64,000 nucleotides of DNA from Rhodobacterales bacterium (GTDB lineage Bacteria; Pseudomonadota; Alphaproteobacteria; Rhizobiales; Stappiaceae), in the NCBI GenBank assembly GCA_008107755.1, contig VIRH01000137.1, positions 372,001 to 436,000 of the forward strand, written 5' to 3'. Under the pieces are notes generated by a model, which was not told the DNA's origin, ran no database searches, and saw only the letters and a program-made list of their open reading frames with translations. Shown here piece by piece: positions 8,315 to 17,811 of the stretch. The translations under genes were made by a program, and so were the position numbers. How positions within the stretch are numbered: the first letter of the stretch is position 1; every line of letters starts with the position of its first letter.

Positions 8315-9703
8315 TCAGTATTTGTAGTGTTCCGACTTGAACGGACCGGACTTGTTAATCCCCAGATAATCGGCTTGACTGTCCGACAATTCGGTTAACG
8401 TGACGCCGAGCTTTTCAAGGTGCAGGCGTGCGACCTTCTCGTCCAGGTGCTTCGGCAGCACGTAGACTTCGTTCTTGTACTGATCGCCCTTCGTGAAGAG
8501 TTCGATCTGAGCCAGCACCTGGTTGGTGAAGCTGGCGGACATGACGAAGCTCGGGTGGCCGGTGGCATTGCCGAGGTTGACGAGGCGACCCTGGGACAGA
8601 AGGATCATCCGCTTGCCATCCGGGAACTCGTACATGTCGACCTGGTCCTTGACCGGGCGAAGCTTCGTGTTCTTGAGGGCAGCGACCTGGATCTCGTTGT
8701 CGAAGTGGCCGATATTACAGACGATCGCCATGTCCTTCATGCCACGCATGTGGTCGAAGGTGATGATGTCCTTGTTGCCCGTCGCGGTGACATAGATGTC
8801 GCCTTCCGGAAGCGCCTGGTCGATGGTCTTGACCTCGAAGCCGTCCATGGAAGCCTGCAGGGCGCAGATCGGATCGATTTCGGTGACGATCACGCGGGCG
8901 CCTGCACCGGCCAGCGACTGGGCCGAGCCCTTGCCGACATCGCCGTAACCGCAGACGACGGCAACCTTGCCGGACATCATGACGTCGGTTCCGCGGCGGA
9001 TACCGTCCACCAGGGACTCGCGGCAGCCGTAGCGGTTGTCGAACTTGGACTTGGTGACACTGTCGTTGACGTTGATCGCCGGGAACGGCAGCGAACCCTT
9101 CTTCTGCATTTCGTAAAGACGCAGAACGCCGGTGGTGGTTTCTTCCGAAACGCCCTGGATCAGCTCTTTCTGCTTGGCGAACCAGCCCGGGTTGGCCGCC
9201 ATGCGCTTCTTGATCTGCGCGAAGAGGCACTCTTCTTCTTCGGACGTCGGGTTCTCGATCAGATCGGTCTCGCCGGCTTCAACGCGCGCACCCATGAGGA
9301 TGTAGAGCGTCGCGTCGCCGCCGTCGTCGAGGATCATGTTCGCCCCGTCCGGGAAATCGAAGATCTTGTCGGCGTAGTCCCAGTATTCTTCCAGGGTCTC
9401 GCCCTTGATGGCGAAGACCGGAACGCCGGAGGCGGCGATTGCGGCCGCGGCCTGGTCCTGCGTGGAGTAGATGTTGCAGGACGCCCAGCGCACTTCGGCG
9501 CCCAGCGCGACCAGCGTCTCGATCAGGACGGCGGTCTGGATGGTCATGTGCAGGGAACCGGCGATCCGCGCGCCCTTGAGCGGCTTGGACTCACCGAATT
9601 CGGCGCGGCAAGCCATCAGCCCCGGCATTTCGTGTTCGGCGATTTCGATTTCCGTACGGCCCCAGTCTGCGAGCCCGATGTCTTTGACGATATAGTCGGT
9701 CAT
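8315..9703 (-). CDS. ahcY: Adenosylhomocysteinase
   Basis: This 462-residue cytoplasmic NAD-dependent enzyme splits S-adenosylhomocysteine into adenosine and homocysteine, relieving product inhibition of methyltransferases and feeding methionine recycling. The NAD-binding motif is [20 protein letters not shown]. The family C-terminus ending in [10 protein letters not shown] is intact and the length is normal. AGGGAAC precedes the ATG. A sigma70-like promoter (TTGCGT-N17-TATAAC, 9835-9863) and a 22-bp palindrome (9868-9889) lie upstream, implying dedicated repression or activation. It is separated from divL by a strong hairpin. Confidence 0.97.
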   Translation of the reverse strand: MTDYIVKDIGLADWGRTEIEIAEHEMPGLMACRAEFGESKPLKGARIAGSLHMTIQTAVLIETLVALGAEVRWASCNIYSTQDQAAAAIAASGVPVFAIKGETLEEYWDYADKIFDFPDGANMILDDGGDATLYILMGARVEAGETDLIENPTSEEEECLFAQIKKRMAANPGWFAKQKELIQGVSEETTTGVLRLYEMQKKGSLPFPAINVNDSVTKSKFDNRYGCRESLVDGIRRGTDVMMSGKVAVVCGYGDVGKGSAQSLAGAGARVIVTEIDPICALQASMDGFEVKTIDQALPEGDIYVTATGNKDIITFDHMRGMKDMAIVCNIGHFDNEIQVAALKNTKLRPVKDQVDMYEFPDGKRMILLSQGRLVNLGNATGHPSFVMSASFTNQVLAQIELFTKGDQYKNEVYVLPKHLDEKVARLHLEKLGVTLTELSDSQADYLGINKSGPFKSEHYKY

Positions 9704-9834
9704 GAAAGTTCCCTGCTGTTAGAGACAGCTTTTCGTGCGTTCTGTTGAAAACAGCCGCCAGCACGAGCCTGCACCAAAACGATGCTTTCGCGGCGGCAAG
9801 CCGATTTTCGGCGTCTCCGAAAACCGTTGAGCGG

Positions 9835-9863
9835 GTTATAACGCTCCCAGCGGCTTCACGCAA
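9835..9863 (-). promoter_or_regulatory. Predicted sigma70 promoter of ahcY
   Basis: Reading leftward, a -35 box TTGCGT (9863-9858), a 17-bp spacer and a -10 box TATAAC (9840-9835) give a well-spaced promoter. The predicted leader of ahcY would be about 125 nt. I saw no riboswitch I could recognise in that leader. Confidence 0.6.
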
Positions 9864-9867
9864 TAAA

Positions 9868-9889
9868 GATATAAAGAATTCTTTATATC
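9868..9889. promoter_or_regulatory. 22-bp perfect palindrome, probable operator of ahcY
   Basis: The arms GATATAAAGAA / TTCTTTATATC form a perfect dyad ending four bases upstream of the predicted ahcY -35 box. An extra ATAAAG half-site (9863-9868) lies beside it. The AT-rich ATATAAAG form resembles, from memory, operators proposed for ArsR-family SAM-cycle regulators (SahR). The regulator is not in this window. Confidence 0.6.
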
Positions 9890-9925
9890 CCGTTGACGGC
9901 CACGATCAATTTTCCGAAATGAAGC

Positions 9926-9960
9926 AAAAAGGCGCTCCGAACCGACAGTTCGGAGCGCCT
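9926..9960 (-). terminator. Rho-independent terminator of cfa
   Basis: A 13-bp stem (AGGCGCTCCGAAC / GTTCGGAGCGCCT) with loop CGACA is followed on the minus strand by TTTTTGC. It lies about 40 bp past the cfa stop. Confidence 0.85.
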
Positions 9961-10000
9961 TTGAATGAGGCTCGTGGTCACTGGGGTCTTCGATCGCGCG

Positions 10001-11299
10001 TCAGTCGCGATAGAGATCGGCCCGTGTCGGCGGCATGCCGGATGCCCCCTTCGTGCGGCGGGTCGCGACAGTCTGGAAAATGCCGATCGTGCCGCGCTGG
10101 AAGCCCATCGAGACGCCGCACAGATAGGCGACCCACAGACGGTACTTGCGCTCGCCCACTTCCGCGATGGCGGCGTCCTTCGCGGCCATGAGATTTTCCG
10201 CCCACAGCTTCGTCGTCCGCGCATAGTGCTCCCGCCAGGCTTCCGTATCATGGACCTCGAAGCCGTTGGCCTCGAGATTGGTCAGCGTCCAGCCGATGTG
10301 ATCGACCTCGCCGCCCGGGAAGATGTAGCGCACAAGCGTCTGGTATTCCGGCCGCTTGCGGCGGAACTTGCGGATATCCTTCTTGCCGCGCCGGGTGATG
10401 GCGTGGTGCAGGTAGATACCGCGCGGCTTCAGCAACCTTCGAACATGCCGGTAATAGTCGTCGTGATTGTCGAGGCCCACATGCTCGAACATGCCAATGG
10501 AGGAGATCTTGTCGAACTGGCCGTCGAGGTCGCGGTAGTCCTTCAGCTCGACAGTCACCTTGTCTTCCAGACCCCGTTCGCTGATGCGTTCCCGCGCCAG
10601 CTTTGCCTGCTCCTCCGCCAGCGTCACGCCAATGGCCGTCACCCCGTAGTGTTCGGCGGCATGGCAGATGAGCCCGCCCCAGCCGCAACCGATATCGAGC
10701 AGCCGGTCTCCGGGCTTCAGACGCAGCTTGCGGCAGATCATGTCGAGCTTGTCGGTCTGGGCGGTTGCCAGATCCGTTTCCCAGTCCTTGAAATACGCGC
10801 AGGTGTAGAGCATCTGCGGGTCGAGGAAGAGCCGGTAGAAGTCGTTGGAGACATCGTAGTGAAAGGCGATGTCGGCTTTCGCGCTGCCGGACCGTGCGCC
10901 CGAGTCCGTGCTTTGCTCGCCGGCGCTTCCGGTTCCACTGCGCGGCGAGAAGAAAAGCTTCCAGGCGCCCCCAAGCAGCAAGCGCTTGTTCAGCCGCTTG
11001 AGCAGGGTCTTGCCCTTCACGGCCGGGCGGCGGTCGGCGAATTCGAAGAGAGTGCCGCCGCGAGGGTCGATCTCTCCGTCAGCATAGAGCTCGATCACGG
11101 TTTTCAGGCCGGGAGAGCGCAGGAGCCTCGGAAGGGCGACGTCGGACACGAATAGCCGCAGCCCGGCAGGCGACGCGTTCTCCGGAATGAGCGTCCCGTC
11201 GGAGAGCTCGAAAGCGAAGTCAGGCTCAAGGGCCTCGTGAACATGGGCAAGAACGTTTCGGGTGGTCCTGGCTGCGTCAGCGACTGAACTTTCCGCCAT
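10001..11299 (-). CDS. cfa: Cyclopropane-fatty-acyl-phospholipid synthase
   Basis: This 432-residue SAM-dependent enzyme adds a methylene bridge to unsaturated acyl chains of membrane phospholipids, typically in stationary phase or acid stress. The SAM motif LLDIGCGWGG is at about residues 206-215. The family blocks HYDVSNDFY and MFEHVG are present, with a family-typical N-terminal lipid-binding region. A short low-complexity Gly/Ser linker (around residues 118-138) separates the domains. Having ahcY next door is fitting, since Cfa produces S-adenosylhomocysteine, but each gene has its own signals. Confidence 0.93.
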   Translation of the reverse strand: MAESSVADAARTTRNVLAHVHEALEPDFAFELSDGTLIPENASPAGLRLFVSDVALPRLLRSPGLKTVIELYADGEIDPRGGTLFEFADRRPAVKGKTLLKRLNKRLLLGGAWKLFFSPRSGTGSAGEQSTDSGARSGSAKADIAFHYDVSNDFYRLFLDPQMLYTCAYFKDWETDLATAQTDKLDMICRKLRLKPGDRLLDIGCGWGGLICHAAEHYGVTAIGVTLAEEQAKLARERISERGLEDKVTVELKDYRDLDGQFDKISSIGMFEHVGLDNHDDYYRHVRRLLKPRGIYLHHAITRRGKKDIRKFRRKRPEYQTLVRYIFPGGEVDHIGWTLTNLEANGFEVHDTEAWREHYARTTKLWAENLMAAKDAAIAEVGERKYRLWVAYLCGVSMGFQRGTIGIFQTVATRRTKGASGMPPTRADLYRD

Positions 11300-11395
11300 G
11301 GGTTCTCCTGAAAATCACAAACAACAGATGCGGGAAACACTCCGGCAGCGTTTCCGGCCAGAAGCCGGCCGTCCGGACAGGGACGTATCCTGTCC

Positions 11396-11680
11396 TCAGT
11401 CCACTTCTCCGAAACCGCTTTCCACCAGTTCGGAAACTGCCGCAAGCGCGGCTTCTGCGTCCGGGCCGACCGCCGTGACCTTGATGCAGCATCCGGGGCT
11501 CGCAGCCAGCATCATGAGACCCATGATCGAGGTGCCGCCGACGGACTGACCGTCCTTCGCGACCTCAACGTCGGCCTCGAAGGTTTCGACCAGCTTGACG
11601 AGTTTTGCGGACGCCCGGGCGTGAAGACCCCGTCGGTTGACGATGGTCAGGTCTTTTTCGAACACGTCTTGTGCTGTCAT
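11396..11680 (-). CDS. ptsH: HPr phosphocarrier protein of the regulatory PTS
   Basis: This 94-residue HPr-family protein carries the phospho-accepting His20 in RRGLHARASAK and the regulatory Ser51 in GGTSIMGLMML, the target of HPr kinase. It lies 8 bp after the EIIA gene and downstream of HPr kinase. No sugar-transport EIIB or EIIC is present, so the cluster is regulatory rather than for uptake, as in other Hyphomicrobiales. Enzyme I (probably the PtsP form) must be encoded elsewhere. Confidence 0.95.
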   Translation of the reverse strand: MTAQDVFEKDLTIVNRRGLHARASAKLVKLVETFEADVEVAKDGQSVGGTSIMGLMMLAASPGCCIKVTAVGPDAEAALAAVSELVESGFGEVD

Positions 11681-11688
11681 CGTCTTGC

Positions 11689-12093
11689 TTAGTTTTGTCC
11701 GGACAGCACCTGGCTCGCGACGGAGATATATTTCTGGCCGGCCTGGCGCGCTTCATCGACCGCTTCGGCAAGATTGCGGTCGGCGCGGACACTGGCCAGC
11801 TTGATCAGCATGGGAAGATTGACGCCGGCAACGACCTCGACCGACTTGCCGTCCATCACCGAGATCGCGAGGTTGGACGGGGTGCCGCCGAACATGTCGG
11901 TCAGAAGAACGACGCCCTGGCCGGAATTCGCGGATTCGACCGCCGACAGGATATCCTGCCGCCGTTGTTCCATGTCGTCGTCCGGGCCGATGGAAATCGT
12001 CTCTACCTGTTCCTGTGGCCCAACGACATGTTCCAGCGCCGACTTGAATTCTTCGGCGAGGCGTCCGTGGGTGACAAGTACTAGTCCAATCAT
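11689..12093 (-). CDS. PTS EIIA component, mannose (ManX) family
   Basis: This 134-residue protein is a stand-alone EIIA-Man domain, a cytoplasmic phosphate acceptor from HPr. The phospho-His is His9 in LVLVTHGRLA, and the family block LLTDMFGGTPSNLA is intact. No EIIB/EIIC partner is in the window, so it is likely a signalling sink. It follows hprK by about 138 bp and precedes ptsH by 8 bp. Confidence 0.93.
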   Translation of the reverse strand: MIGLVLVTHGRLAEEFKSALEHVVGPQEQVETISIGPDDDMEQRRQDILSAVESANSGQGVVLLTDMFGGTPSNLAISVMDGKSVEVVAGVNLPMLIKLASVRADRNLAEAVDEARQAGQKYISVASQVLSGQN

Positions 12094-12231
12094 TCGCTAT
12101 TCGGCCTGACTATCGAGTGCGTTGGGCTCATGTTCCCGGCAAATTGCCTGCGGAGAGCCGGGCGTTTATCAGTCTGATGCACTCTCTTCAACCACTCCAC
12201 CAGTTGCAAGCAAAAAACACGGCCAATCCCG

Positions 12232-12699
12232 TTAAATGTAATCCGGTGACGCAGGCTGTTCGACCGCCAGCGCGCGGCGGATCAAATCGATTGAGACCGA
12301 CGGACTGTTTGCCGGACAGGGCGAGCGCCTCAGCCGAAGGCCTTCGATGTGTGCGGTGAACTCCTCTTGCTCCGGCATCCTCTCAAGAGCGCTGGCCGAC
12401 AGGAGGTCAACAACAAGCGTGATGAGCGCGCGCGCGAAAAATGGCCCCTCGACGATGCCGAAGCCCCGCACCTCCAGCTTTCCCGCCATCGCCGGCGGCG
12501 GCGACGCGATCAAACGCTCGCCGTCCACGTCCAGAACGGTGCGGTCGTCCGCAACCAGCGCCGCGAAATTGCCTTTCCGGTGTGCGGCCTCGATAAGCGC
12601 GCGCGTCAGCACCGACTTGCCGCTTCCGGACGGCCCACGGATCAGCAATCCGCAGGTGCCGATGACGAGACAATTGGCGTGAATGGTCTGCCGGGTCAC
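12232..12699 (-). CDS. hprK: HPr kinase/phosphorylase, short form
   Basis: This 155-residue protein is only the catalytic C-terminal domain of HprK, the short form normal for alphaproteobacteria. The P-loop is GPSGSGKS (residues 22-29), followed by LVADDRTVL and the HprK signature LEVRGFGIVEG. It phosphorylates or dephosphorylates the regulatory Ser of HPr. Its ATG overlaps the chvG stop (ATGA), tying the PTS branch to ChvG-ChvI. Confidence 0.93.
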   Translation of the reverse strand: MTRQTIHANCLVIGTCGLLIRGPSGSGKSVLTRALIEAAHRKGNFAALVADDRTVLDVDGERLIASPPPAMAGKLEVRGFGIVEGPFFARALITLVVDLLSASALERMPEQEEFTAHIEGLRLRRSPCPANSPSVSIDLIRRALAVEQPASPDYI

Positions 12700-14513
12700 T
12701 TCGCCTTGCCCGCAGGCAGGTAAATGGTGAAGCGGGCGCCCAGGATCCGACGCTCGCCGTCCGTCTCCCGCTCGAGCCGGTTCGTGGCGTTGATCGTGCC
12801 GCCATGGGCCTCGATGATCTGGCGGGAAATCGACAGGCCGAGGCCGGAGTTGTTGCCGAAGCCTTCGCCGTCGGGCCGATCGGTGTAGAAGCGCTCGAAG
12901 ATCCGCTCCGTATTTTCGGCGCGAATGCCCGGCCCATCGTCATCAACGACAATCTTGATCCGCTGTCCGTCCCGGCTGAGATCGACACGCACCGTGCCGT
13001 CGGAGGGAGAGAAGGATCGCGCGTTGTCGAGCAGGTTGCTGATCACCTGACCGAGCCGGATATCATGCCCCTGCATCTGATAGGGCTTGAGGCCCGGTGC
13101 ATCAGCAACGCTCAGCTTGACGCTGGCCATCTCCGATCCGGAGCGGTGATTGGCGACATCCGCCATGTTGCGCAGCAGCTCCGCGATATCGATGCTCTCG
13201 GCCTGAATGCGCGCAAGTTCGGCATCGAGGCGAGAGGCATCAGAGATGTCGCTGATAAGCCGGTCAAGCCGGCGCACGTCGTGCTGGATGACCTCCATCA
13301 GGCGGTCCTGCGAGCTCTTGGACTTGGCCAGAGGCAGCGTTTCGACCGCGCTGCGCAGCGATGTGAGCGGGTTCTTCAGCTCGTGCGCGACATCGGCGGC
13401 AAATTGCTCGATGGCGTCGATCTTATTGTAGAGCGCATTCGTCATCTCGCGGAACGCGCGTGCAAGGTGGCCTATCTCATCCTGCCTGTCCGAGAAGTCC
13501 GGAATTTCCTCGCGCGAATTGGAGCCCCGGCGCACACGCTCGGCGGCGGCGGCCAGACGGCGGACCGGACCGGCGATGGTTCCGGCGAGCAGGATGGACA
13601 GGAGAATGGTAACGGAGGCGGCAAACAGGAAGACGCGAATGATCGCGATGCGTTCTGCGCGAACGATGGCGTCGATATCGCCGCCCTGTGTCGACAGGAG
13701 CAGGGCACCGAGCACCGCGCGGAAGCGCTGGATCGGGACGGCAACCGAAACGATAAGCTCGCCCCGCTGCGAAATGCGCGTGACGCTGGCAGGCGAACCG
13801 GCGAGGGCCGCCTCCACTTCCGGGTAGGCGCGCCCGTCGCCGCCGCCGACTTCCTGGTAAAGGGGCAGTTCGCCCTGACGCATCCAGCGCTTTGCCCATT
13901 GCCAGAGGCTGTCCCAGAAGCCCTCCTCCCCGCCGGAGGGCGGTGGCAGGTCGAAACGCAGGATCTGTGCGCTGGAATAAAGATGCCGGGAGTCGAGGAT
14001 CAGGATGCCCTCGGGATCATAGATCCGCGCACGGGTCTTTGTCGGGGAGATCAGACGGCGCAGAACCGGACCGACCCGCTCCGGGTTGATCGGGAATTCC
14101 AGCGTGTCGAGATCGTCGCCCGTCGGTGTGATGCTCTCGCCGGCCTGAAGCTGCAGAAGACGCTCCGGATCAACCGTGATGGTGCCGGTGTCCACCGTCG
14201 CGGAGGCGGCAATCGCGCCGGCAATGATCTCGCCCTGGGTGAGAAGGCTCTGAACGCGCGCGTCAATCAGACCCGCGCGGAACTGGTTCAGATACATGAT
14301 GCCGATCACCAGCGCGAGCAGACCGACGAGGTTGATGGCGATGATGCGGCGGGTCAGGGAGGACAGGACATATGTCCCGAAGACGCGGCCGACGCGCGCA
14401 AGCAGATGGCGGCGAACACGACGATTTCTCAGCCGACGCAAGCGCGAGCGATCCGAACCGGTCCCGGTTTCGGATTCGCCCATTTCTCCGGCACGTTCGT
14501 TGTCGACCGCCAT
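12696..14513 (-). CDS. chvG: ChvG (ExoS/BvrS-type) envelope sensor histidine kinase
   Basis: This 605-residue inner-membrane kinase has two transmembrane helices (about 57-75 and 291-312) around a large periplasmic region, a HAMP domain, and a DHp domain with the phospho-acceptor His377 in DVAHELKNPLTSLRS. The ATP-binding lobe has VVDDDGPGI and NNSGLGLSISRQI. ChvG/ExoS/BvrS kinases sense acid or envelope stress and phosphorylate ChvI, and control exopolysaccharide, motility and virulence genes in rhizobia and Brucella. It lies 22 bp after chvI and overlaps hprK, one operon with the PTS genes. Confidence 0.93.
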   Translation of the reverse strand: MAVDNERAGEMGESETGTGSDRSRLRRLRNRRVRRHLLARVGRVFGTYVLSSLTRRIIAINLVGLLALVIGIMYLNQFRAGLIDARVQSLLTQGEIIAGAIAASATVDTGTITVDPERLLQLQAGESITPTGDDLDTLEFPINPERVGPVLRRLISPTKTRARIYDPEGILILDSRHLYSSAQILRFDLPPPSGGEEGFWDSLWQWAKRWMRQGELPLYQEVGGGDGRAYPEVEAALAGSPASVTRISQRGELIVSVAVPIQRFRAVLGALLLSTQGGDIDAIVRAERIAIIRVFLFAASVTILLSILLAGTIAGPVRRLAAAAERVRRGSNSREEIPDFSDRQDEIGHLARAFREMTNALYNKIDAIEQFAADVAHELKNPLTSLRSAVETLPLAKSKSSQDRLMEVIQHDVRRLDRLISDISDASRLDAELARIQAESIDIAELLRNMADVANHRSGSEMASVKLSVADAPGLKPYQMQGHDIRLGQVISNLLDNARSFSPSDGTVRVDLSRDGQRIKIVVDDDGPGIRAENTERIFERFYTDRPDGEGFGNNSGLGLSISRQIIEAHGGTINATNRLERETDGERRILGARFTIYLPAGKAK

Positions 14514-14535
14514 CCAGTCTCACTCAGTGACCGTT

Positions 14536-15234
14536 TCAGTCCTCGCGGAAACGGTAGCCGACCCCGTAGAGCGTTTCGATCATGTCGAAATCGTCGTCCA
14601 CAACCTTGAACTTCTTGCGCAGCCGCTTGATGTGGCTGTCGATCGTGCGGTCATCAACATAGACCTGATCATCATAGGCCGCGTCCATCAGGGCGTTACG
14701 GCTCTTCACCACGCCCGGGCGCTGTGCGAGCGCGGACAGGATGAGGAATTCGGTGACCGTCAGCGTGACCGGCTTGTTGTTCCAGGTACAGGTGTGCCGC
14801 TCCTGGTCCATGACGAGCTGCCCCCGCTCCAGCAGCTTGTCGGCATCGTCGCGCGGGGCGGATGCATCGCGCGGCTGGGCGCGGCGAAGCACTGCGCGCA
14901 CACGCTCGACAAGGAGACGCTGGGAGAACGGTTTGCGGATGAAGTCGTCGGCGCCCATCTTCAGACCGAACAGCTCATCGATCTCGTCGTCCTTGGACGT
15001 CAGGAAGATCACTGGCAGATCTGAATTCTGGCGCAGGCGGCGCAGCAGCTCCATGCCGTCCATGCGCGGCATCTTGATGTCGAAAATGGCGAGTTCCGGG
15101 GGATCGCTCTGCAACCCGTCCAGCGCGGACGTACCGTCCGTATAGGTCTGGACGCGATATCCCTCTGCTTCCAGTGCAATGGAAACCGAGGTCAGAATGT
15201 TGCGGTCGTCATCGACCAGAGCAATTGTCGGCAT
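14536..15234 (-). CDS. chvI: ChvI (BvrR-type) response regulator
   Basis: This 232-residue OmpR-family regulator has a receiver domain with acidic pocket VDDD (residues 7-10) and phospho-acceptor Asp52 in [12 protein letters not shown], then a winged-helix DNA-binding domain with a C-terminal half characteristic of the family ([17 protein letters not shown]). I chose ATG 15234, giving [10 protein letters not shown] as in relatives, rather than the upstream in-frame ATG at 15273. It is first in the chvI-chvG-hprK-EIIA-ptsH row and divergent from pckA. Confidence 0.94.
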   Translation of the reverse strand: MPTIALVDDDRNILTSVSIALEAEGYRVQTYTDGTSALDGLQSDPPELAIFDIKMPRMDGMELLRRLRQNSDLPVIFLTSKDDEIDELFGLKMGADDFIRKPFSQRLLVERVRAVLRRAQPRDASAPRDDADKLLERGQLVMDQERHTCTWNNKPVTLTVTEFLILSALAQRPGVVKSRNALMDAAYDDQVYVDDRTIDSHIKRLRKKFKVVDDDFDMIETLYGVGYRFRED

Positions 15235-15735
15235 GCTTTTACTTTTCCATTTCCGGCAACGCACCAATGGCACGAGAATGATTTACCTTATCACAGTGCG
15301 TTTGGCCTGCTAAATGCGCATAAATTAAGGCAATCCCCATATTAGAACTTTGTCGACAGGGCAAGCAGGCAGTGGGCAACACGCAGCGGGGTGCGCGGTT
15401 TCTTTATAGCGGCTTTCGGACGCCCGCTCCGTTTTATCCTTCGCAAGCAGTAACACGCGCCCGATGCATTCCGCACGCGATTTATGCGCGTTAAATTTCG
15501 GTTTCACCGTCAGATCGAACAATGTGAAAGTTTCGGTTTTTTCTTCGGACCGTAAATTAATTACCGAAGGGAACTATGGCCAATTTAATCGATTAAACAA
15601 TAACATAGCACATCCGTCAGACTTGCTGACTTATCTCCGTTCCACTACGGTCTCAGCCCTCACCGCCGCGACCGCTGTTTTGGCTGGCCGATCCGGCGAC
15701 GACCGAAAAGCCCACATCACGAGGACTGCGGGACA
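15235..15735. other. Divergent regulatory region between chvI and pckA
   Basis: These 501 bp contain no gene I can support. They hold AT-rich sequence near 15540-15610 and a 14-bp palindrome (15584-15597). A 94-codon plus-strand open frame (15464-15748) runs into pckA but has no recognisable product. I saw no GANTC site here. Confidence 0.6.
15584..15597. promoter_or_regulatory. 14-bp palindrome TTTAATCGATTAAA, candidate pckA operator
   Basis: A perfect dyad with central CG, typical in shape of LacI/GalR-family operators, lies 139 bp before the pckA ATG. In Sinorhizobium the LacI-family regulator PckR controls pckA, so this is a plausible PckR-type site. The match to that consensus is from memory. 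Confidence 0.55.
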
Positions 15736-17346
15736 ATGCATGAAGTAGGTGTCAGGAATTCTTCCATGGGAAGCGAAACTTTCGGCTTCAAAGGCCTGAA
15801 GGCGCTTTATTGGAACCAGAACGAGCCTGCTCTTTATGAGTATTCCCTTTCCCGGGGCGAAGCGGAACTTGCTGCGGGCGGCGCCATCGTCGCCGACACC
15901 GGCGTCCACACGGGGCGCTCCCCCAAGGACAAGTTCGTCGTTCTCGACGAGGAGACCAAGGAGAGCGTCTGGTGGGAGAATAACGGCCAGCTTTCCCGAG
16001 ACCAGTTCGACACGCTGATGGCGGATTTCCTCGCCCACGCCGAAGGCATGGACCTGTTTGCACAGGATCTCTACGGCGGCGCTGACGAAAACCACCGGCT
16101 GCCGGTCCGTGTCTACACCGAGTATGCCTGGCATTCGCTGTTCATCCGCAACCTTCTGCTGCGGCCCGAGACATCCGAACTTGCCGGTTTCGTGCCGGAG
16201 ATGACCATCGTTGATCTGCCGAGCTTCAAGGCCGATCCGGCACGGCACGGCTGCCGTGGCGAAACGGTGATCGCCTGCGATTTCACCCGCAAGATCATCC
16301 TGATCGGCGGCACGTCCTACGGCGGCGAGATGAAGAAATCCGTCTTCACGATGCTCAATTATCTGCTGCCGGCAAAGGGCGTGATGCCGATGCACTGCTC
16401 TGCCAATGTCGGCGAGGATGGTGATACGGCCGTCTTCTTCGGTCTGTCCGGCACCGGCAAGACGACCCTTTCCGCAGATCCGGCGCGCACGCTTGTCGGC
16501 GACGACGAGCATGGCTGGAGCGAAAGCGGCGTCTTCAATTTCGAAGGCGGCTGCTACGCCAAGACAATCAAGCTTTCCGCGGAAGCCGAGCCCGAAATCC
16601 ATTCGACCACCCAGCGCTTCGGAACAGTGCTGGAGAATGTCGTTCTCGACGACAACCGGGTTCCCGATTTCGACGACGGCTCGAAAACGGAAAACACCCG
16701 CGCCGCCTATCCCATCCACTTCATCTCGAACGCCAGCCCGACAGGCCGCGCGCCGATGCCGAAGACTGTCATCATGCTGACGGCCGATGCCTTCGGCGTG
16801 ATGCCGCCGATCGCCCGGCTGACGCCGGCGCAGGCGATGTACCACTTCCTGTCCGGTTACACCGCGAAGGTAGCAGGAACCGAAAAGGGCGTCACCGAGC
16901 CCCAGGCGACCTTCTCCACCTGCTTCGGCGCTCCGTTCCTGCCGCGTCACCCGTCCGAATACGGCAATCTGCTGAAGGACCTGATCGCGCGCCACAACGT
17001 GGACTGCTGGCTGGTCAACACCGGCTGGACCGGCGGTGCCTATGGCACGGGCCAGCGCATGCCGATCAAGGCGACCCGCACTCTGCTGCAAGCGGCCCTT
17101 TCCGGCAGCCTGAACAATGCCGAATTCCGGACCGATTCCAATTTCGGCTTCGAGGTGCCGGTTTCGGTGGAAGGTGTCGACGATCGCATCCTGACCCCGC
17201 GCGAGACCTGGGACGACAAGGACGCCTATGACGTCCAGGCGGCGAAACTGGTGCAGATGTTCGTCTCCAACTTCGAAATCTTCGAAGCCCATGTGGACGG
17301 GGCCGTGCTGAACGCCGCTCCGTCCCTCAGAGCCGCTGCGGAATAA
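15736..17346 (+). CDS. pckA: Phosphoenolpyruvate carboxykinase (ATP)
   Basis: This 536-residue enzyme converts oxaloacetate and ATP to phosphoenolpyruvate, the entry to gluconeogenesis during growth on TCA intermediates. The P-loop [16 protein letters not shown], the metal/kinase-2 region [20 protein letters not shown] and the substrate block TGRSPKDKF are intact. AGGA precedes ATG 15736; an internal ATG at 15766 lacks a good ribosome site. Divergence from chvI is conserved in Hyphomicrobiales. A 14-bp palindrome upstream and a strong terminator downstream make it a single-gene unit. Confidence 0.97.
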   Translation: MHEVGVRNSSMGSETFGFKGLKALYWNQNEPALYEYSLSRGEAELAAGGAIVADTGVHTGRSPKDKFVVLDEETKESVWWENNGQLSRDQFDTLMADFLAHAEGMDLFAQDLYGGADENHRLPVRVYTEYAWHSLFIRNLLLRPETSELAGFVPEMTIVDLPSFKADPARHGCRGETVIACDFTRKIILIGGTSYGGEMKKSVFTMLNYLLPAKGVMPMHCSANVGEDGDTAVFFGLSGTGKTTLSADPARTLVGDDEHGWSESGVFNFEGGCYAKTIKLSAEAEPEIHSTTQRFGTVLENVVLDDNRVPDFDDGSKTENTRAAYPIHFISNASPTGRAPMPKTVIMLTADAFGVMPPIARLTPAQAMYHFLSGYTAKVAGTEKGVTEPQATFSTCFGAPFLPRHPSEYGNLLKDLIARHNVDCWLVNTGWTGGAYGTGQRMPIKATRTLLQAALSGSLNNAEFRTDSNFGFEVPVSVEGVDDRILTPRETWDDKDAYDVQAAKLVQMFVSNFEIFEAHVDGAVLNAAPSLRAAAE

Positions 17347-17378
17347 CCTGCCGACGCGGCCGAAGGCTGATGACCACG

Positions 17379-17414
17379 AACGGCACCCGGGCGACCGGGT
17401 GCCGTTTCTTTTTG
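17379..17414 (+). terminator. Rho-independent terminator of pckA
   Basis: A 12-bp stem (AACGGCACCCGG / CCGGGTGCCGTT) with loop GCGA is followed by TCTTTTTGC, 32 bp past the pckA stop. Confidence 0.9.
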
Positions 17415-17478
17415 CAACCGCTTTTTTCCCATCGGGAAAGGTCTATATTAAAGGTCCGGCAGAACAAAGGATCCCCTC

Positions 17479-17811
17479 ATGACAGACGTTGATACCGGTG
17501 TACCGGATGTGCTGAAAACAGCGGAATCCTGGCGAGGGTCCGGACGTTCCGTCGCGCTTGCGACCGTGATTGAAACCTGGGGCTCCGCGCCGCGACCGAC
17601 CGGGTCGCATCTGGTAATCGATTCCGATGGTAATTTCGAAGGCTCCGTCTCGGGAGGGTGCGTCGAAGGTGCGGTTGTGTCCGAGGCGGTCGACGTGATC
17701 GAGAGCGGCAAGCCGACGACACTGGAATTCGGGGTCGCGGACGAAACCGCATGGCAGGTTGGCCTGTCCTGCGGCGGCCGCATCCGGGTCTATGTCGAAC
17801 CGGTTGCCTGA
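17479..17811 (+). CDS. XdhC/CoxI-family protein, N-terminal-type half
   Basis: This 110-residue protein matches the first domain of XdhC/CoxI maturation factors for molybdenum hydroxylases: ATVIETWGSAPRPTGSHLVI, SVSGGCVEG and GLSCGGRIRVYVEPV. XdhC proteins bind and protect the molybdenum cofactor, take part in its sulfuration and deliver it to xanthine dehydrogenase-type enzymes. Here the family is split: the Rossmann half is encoded 180 bp downstream. No target hydroxylase is in the window. Confidence 0.85.
   Translation: MTDVDTGVPDVLKTAESWRGSGRSVALATVIETWGSAPRPTGSHLVIDSDGNFEGSVSGGCVEGAVVSEAVDVIESGKPTTLEFGVADETAWQVGLSCGGRIRVYVEPVA

Noticed and set aside
9704-9834. Possible S-adenosylhomocysteine or SAM riboswitch in the ahcY leader
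   Set aside because: Short hairpins are present, but I could not match a known consensus core. A covariance-model search (Infernal against SAH, SAM-II, SAM-V) would decide.
15464-15748. A 94-codon open frame upstream of pckA
   Set aside because: No Shine-Dalgarno site or family-like region, and it overlaps the pckA start in another frame. Leader-peptide control cannot be excluded but is unsupported.
15631-17292. A 553-codon minus-strand open frame opposite pckA
   Set aside because: No recognisable motif and full overlap with the certain pckA gene.
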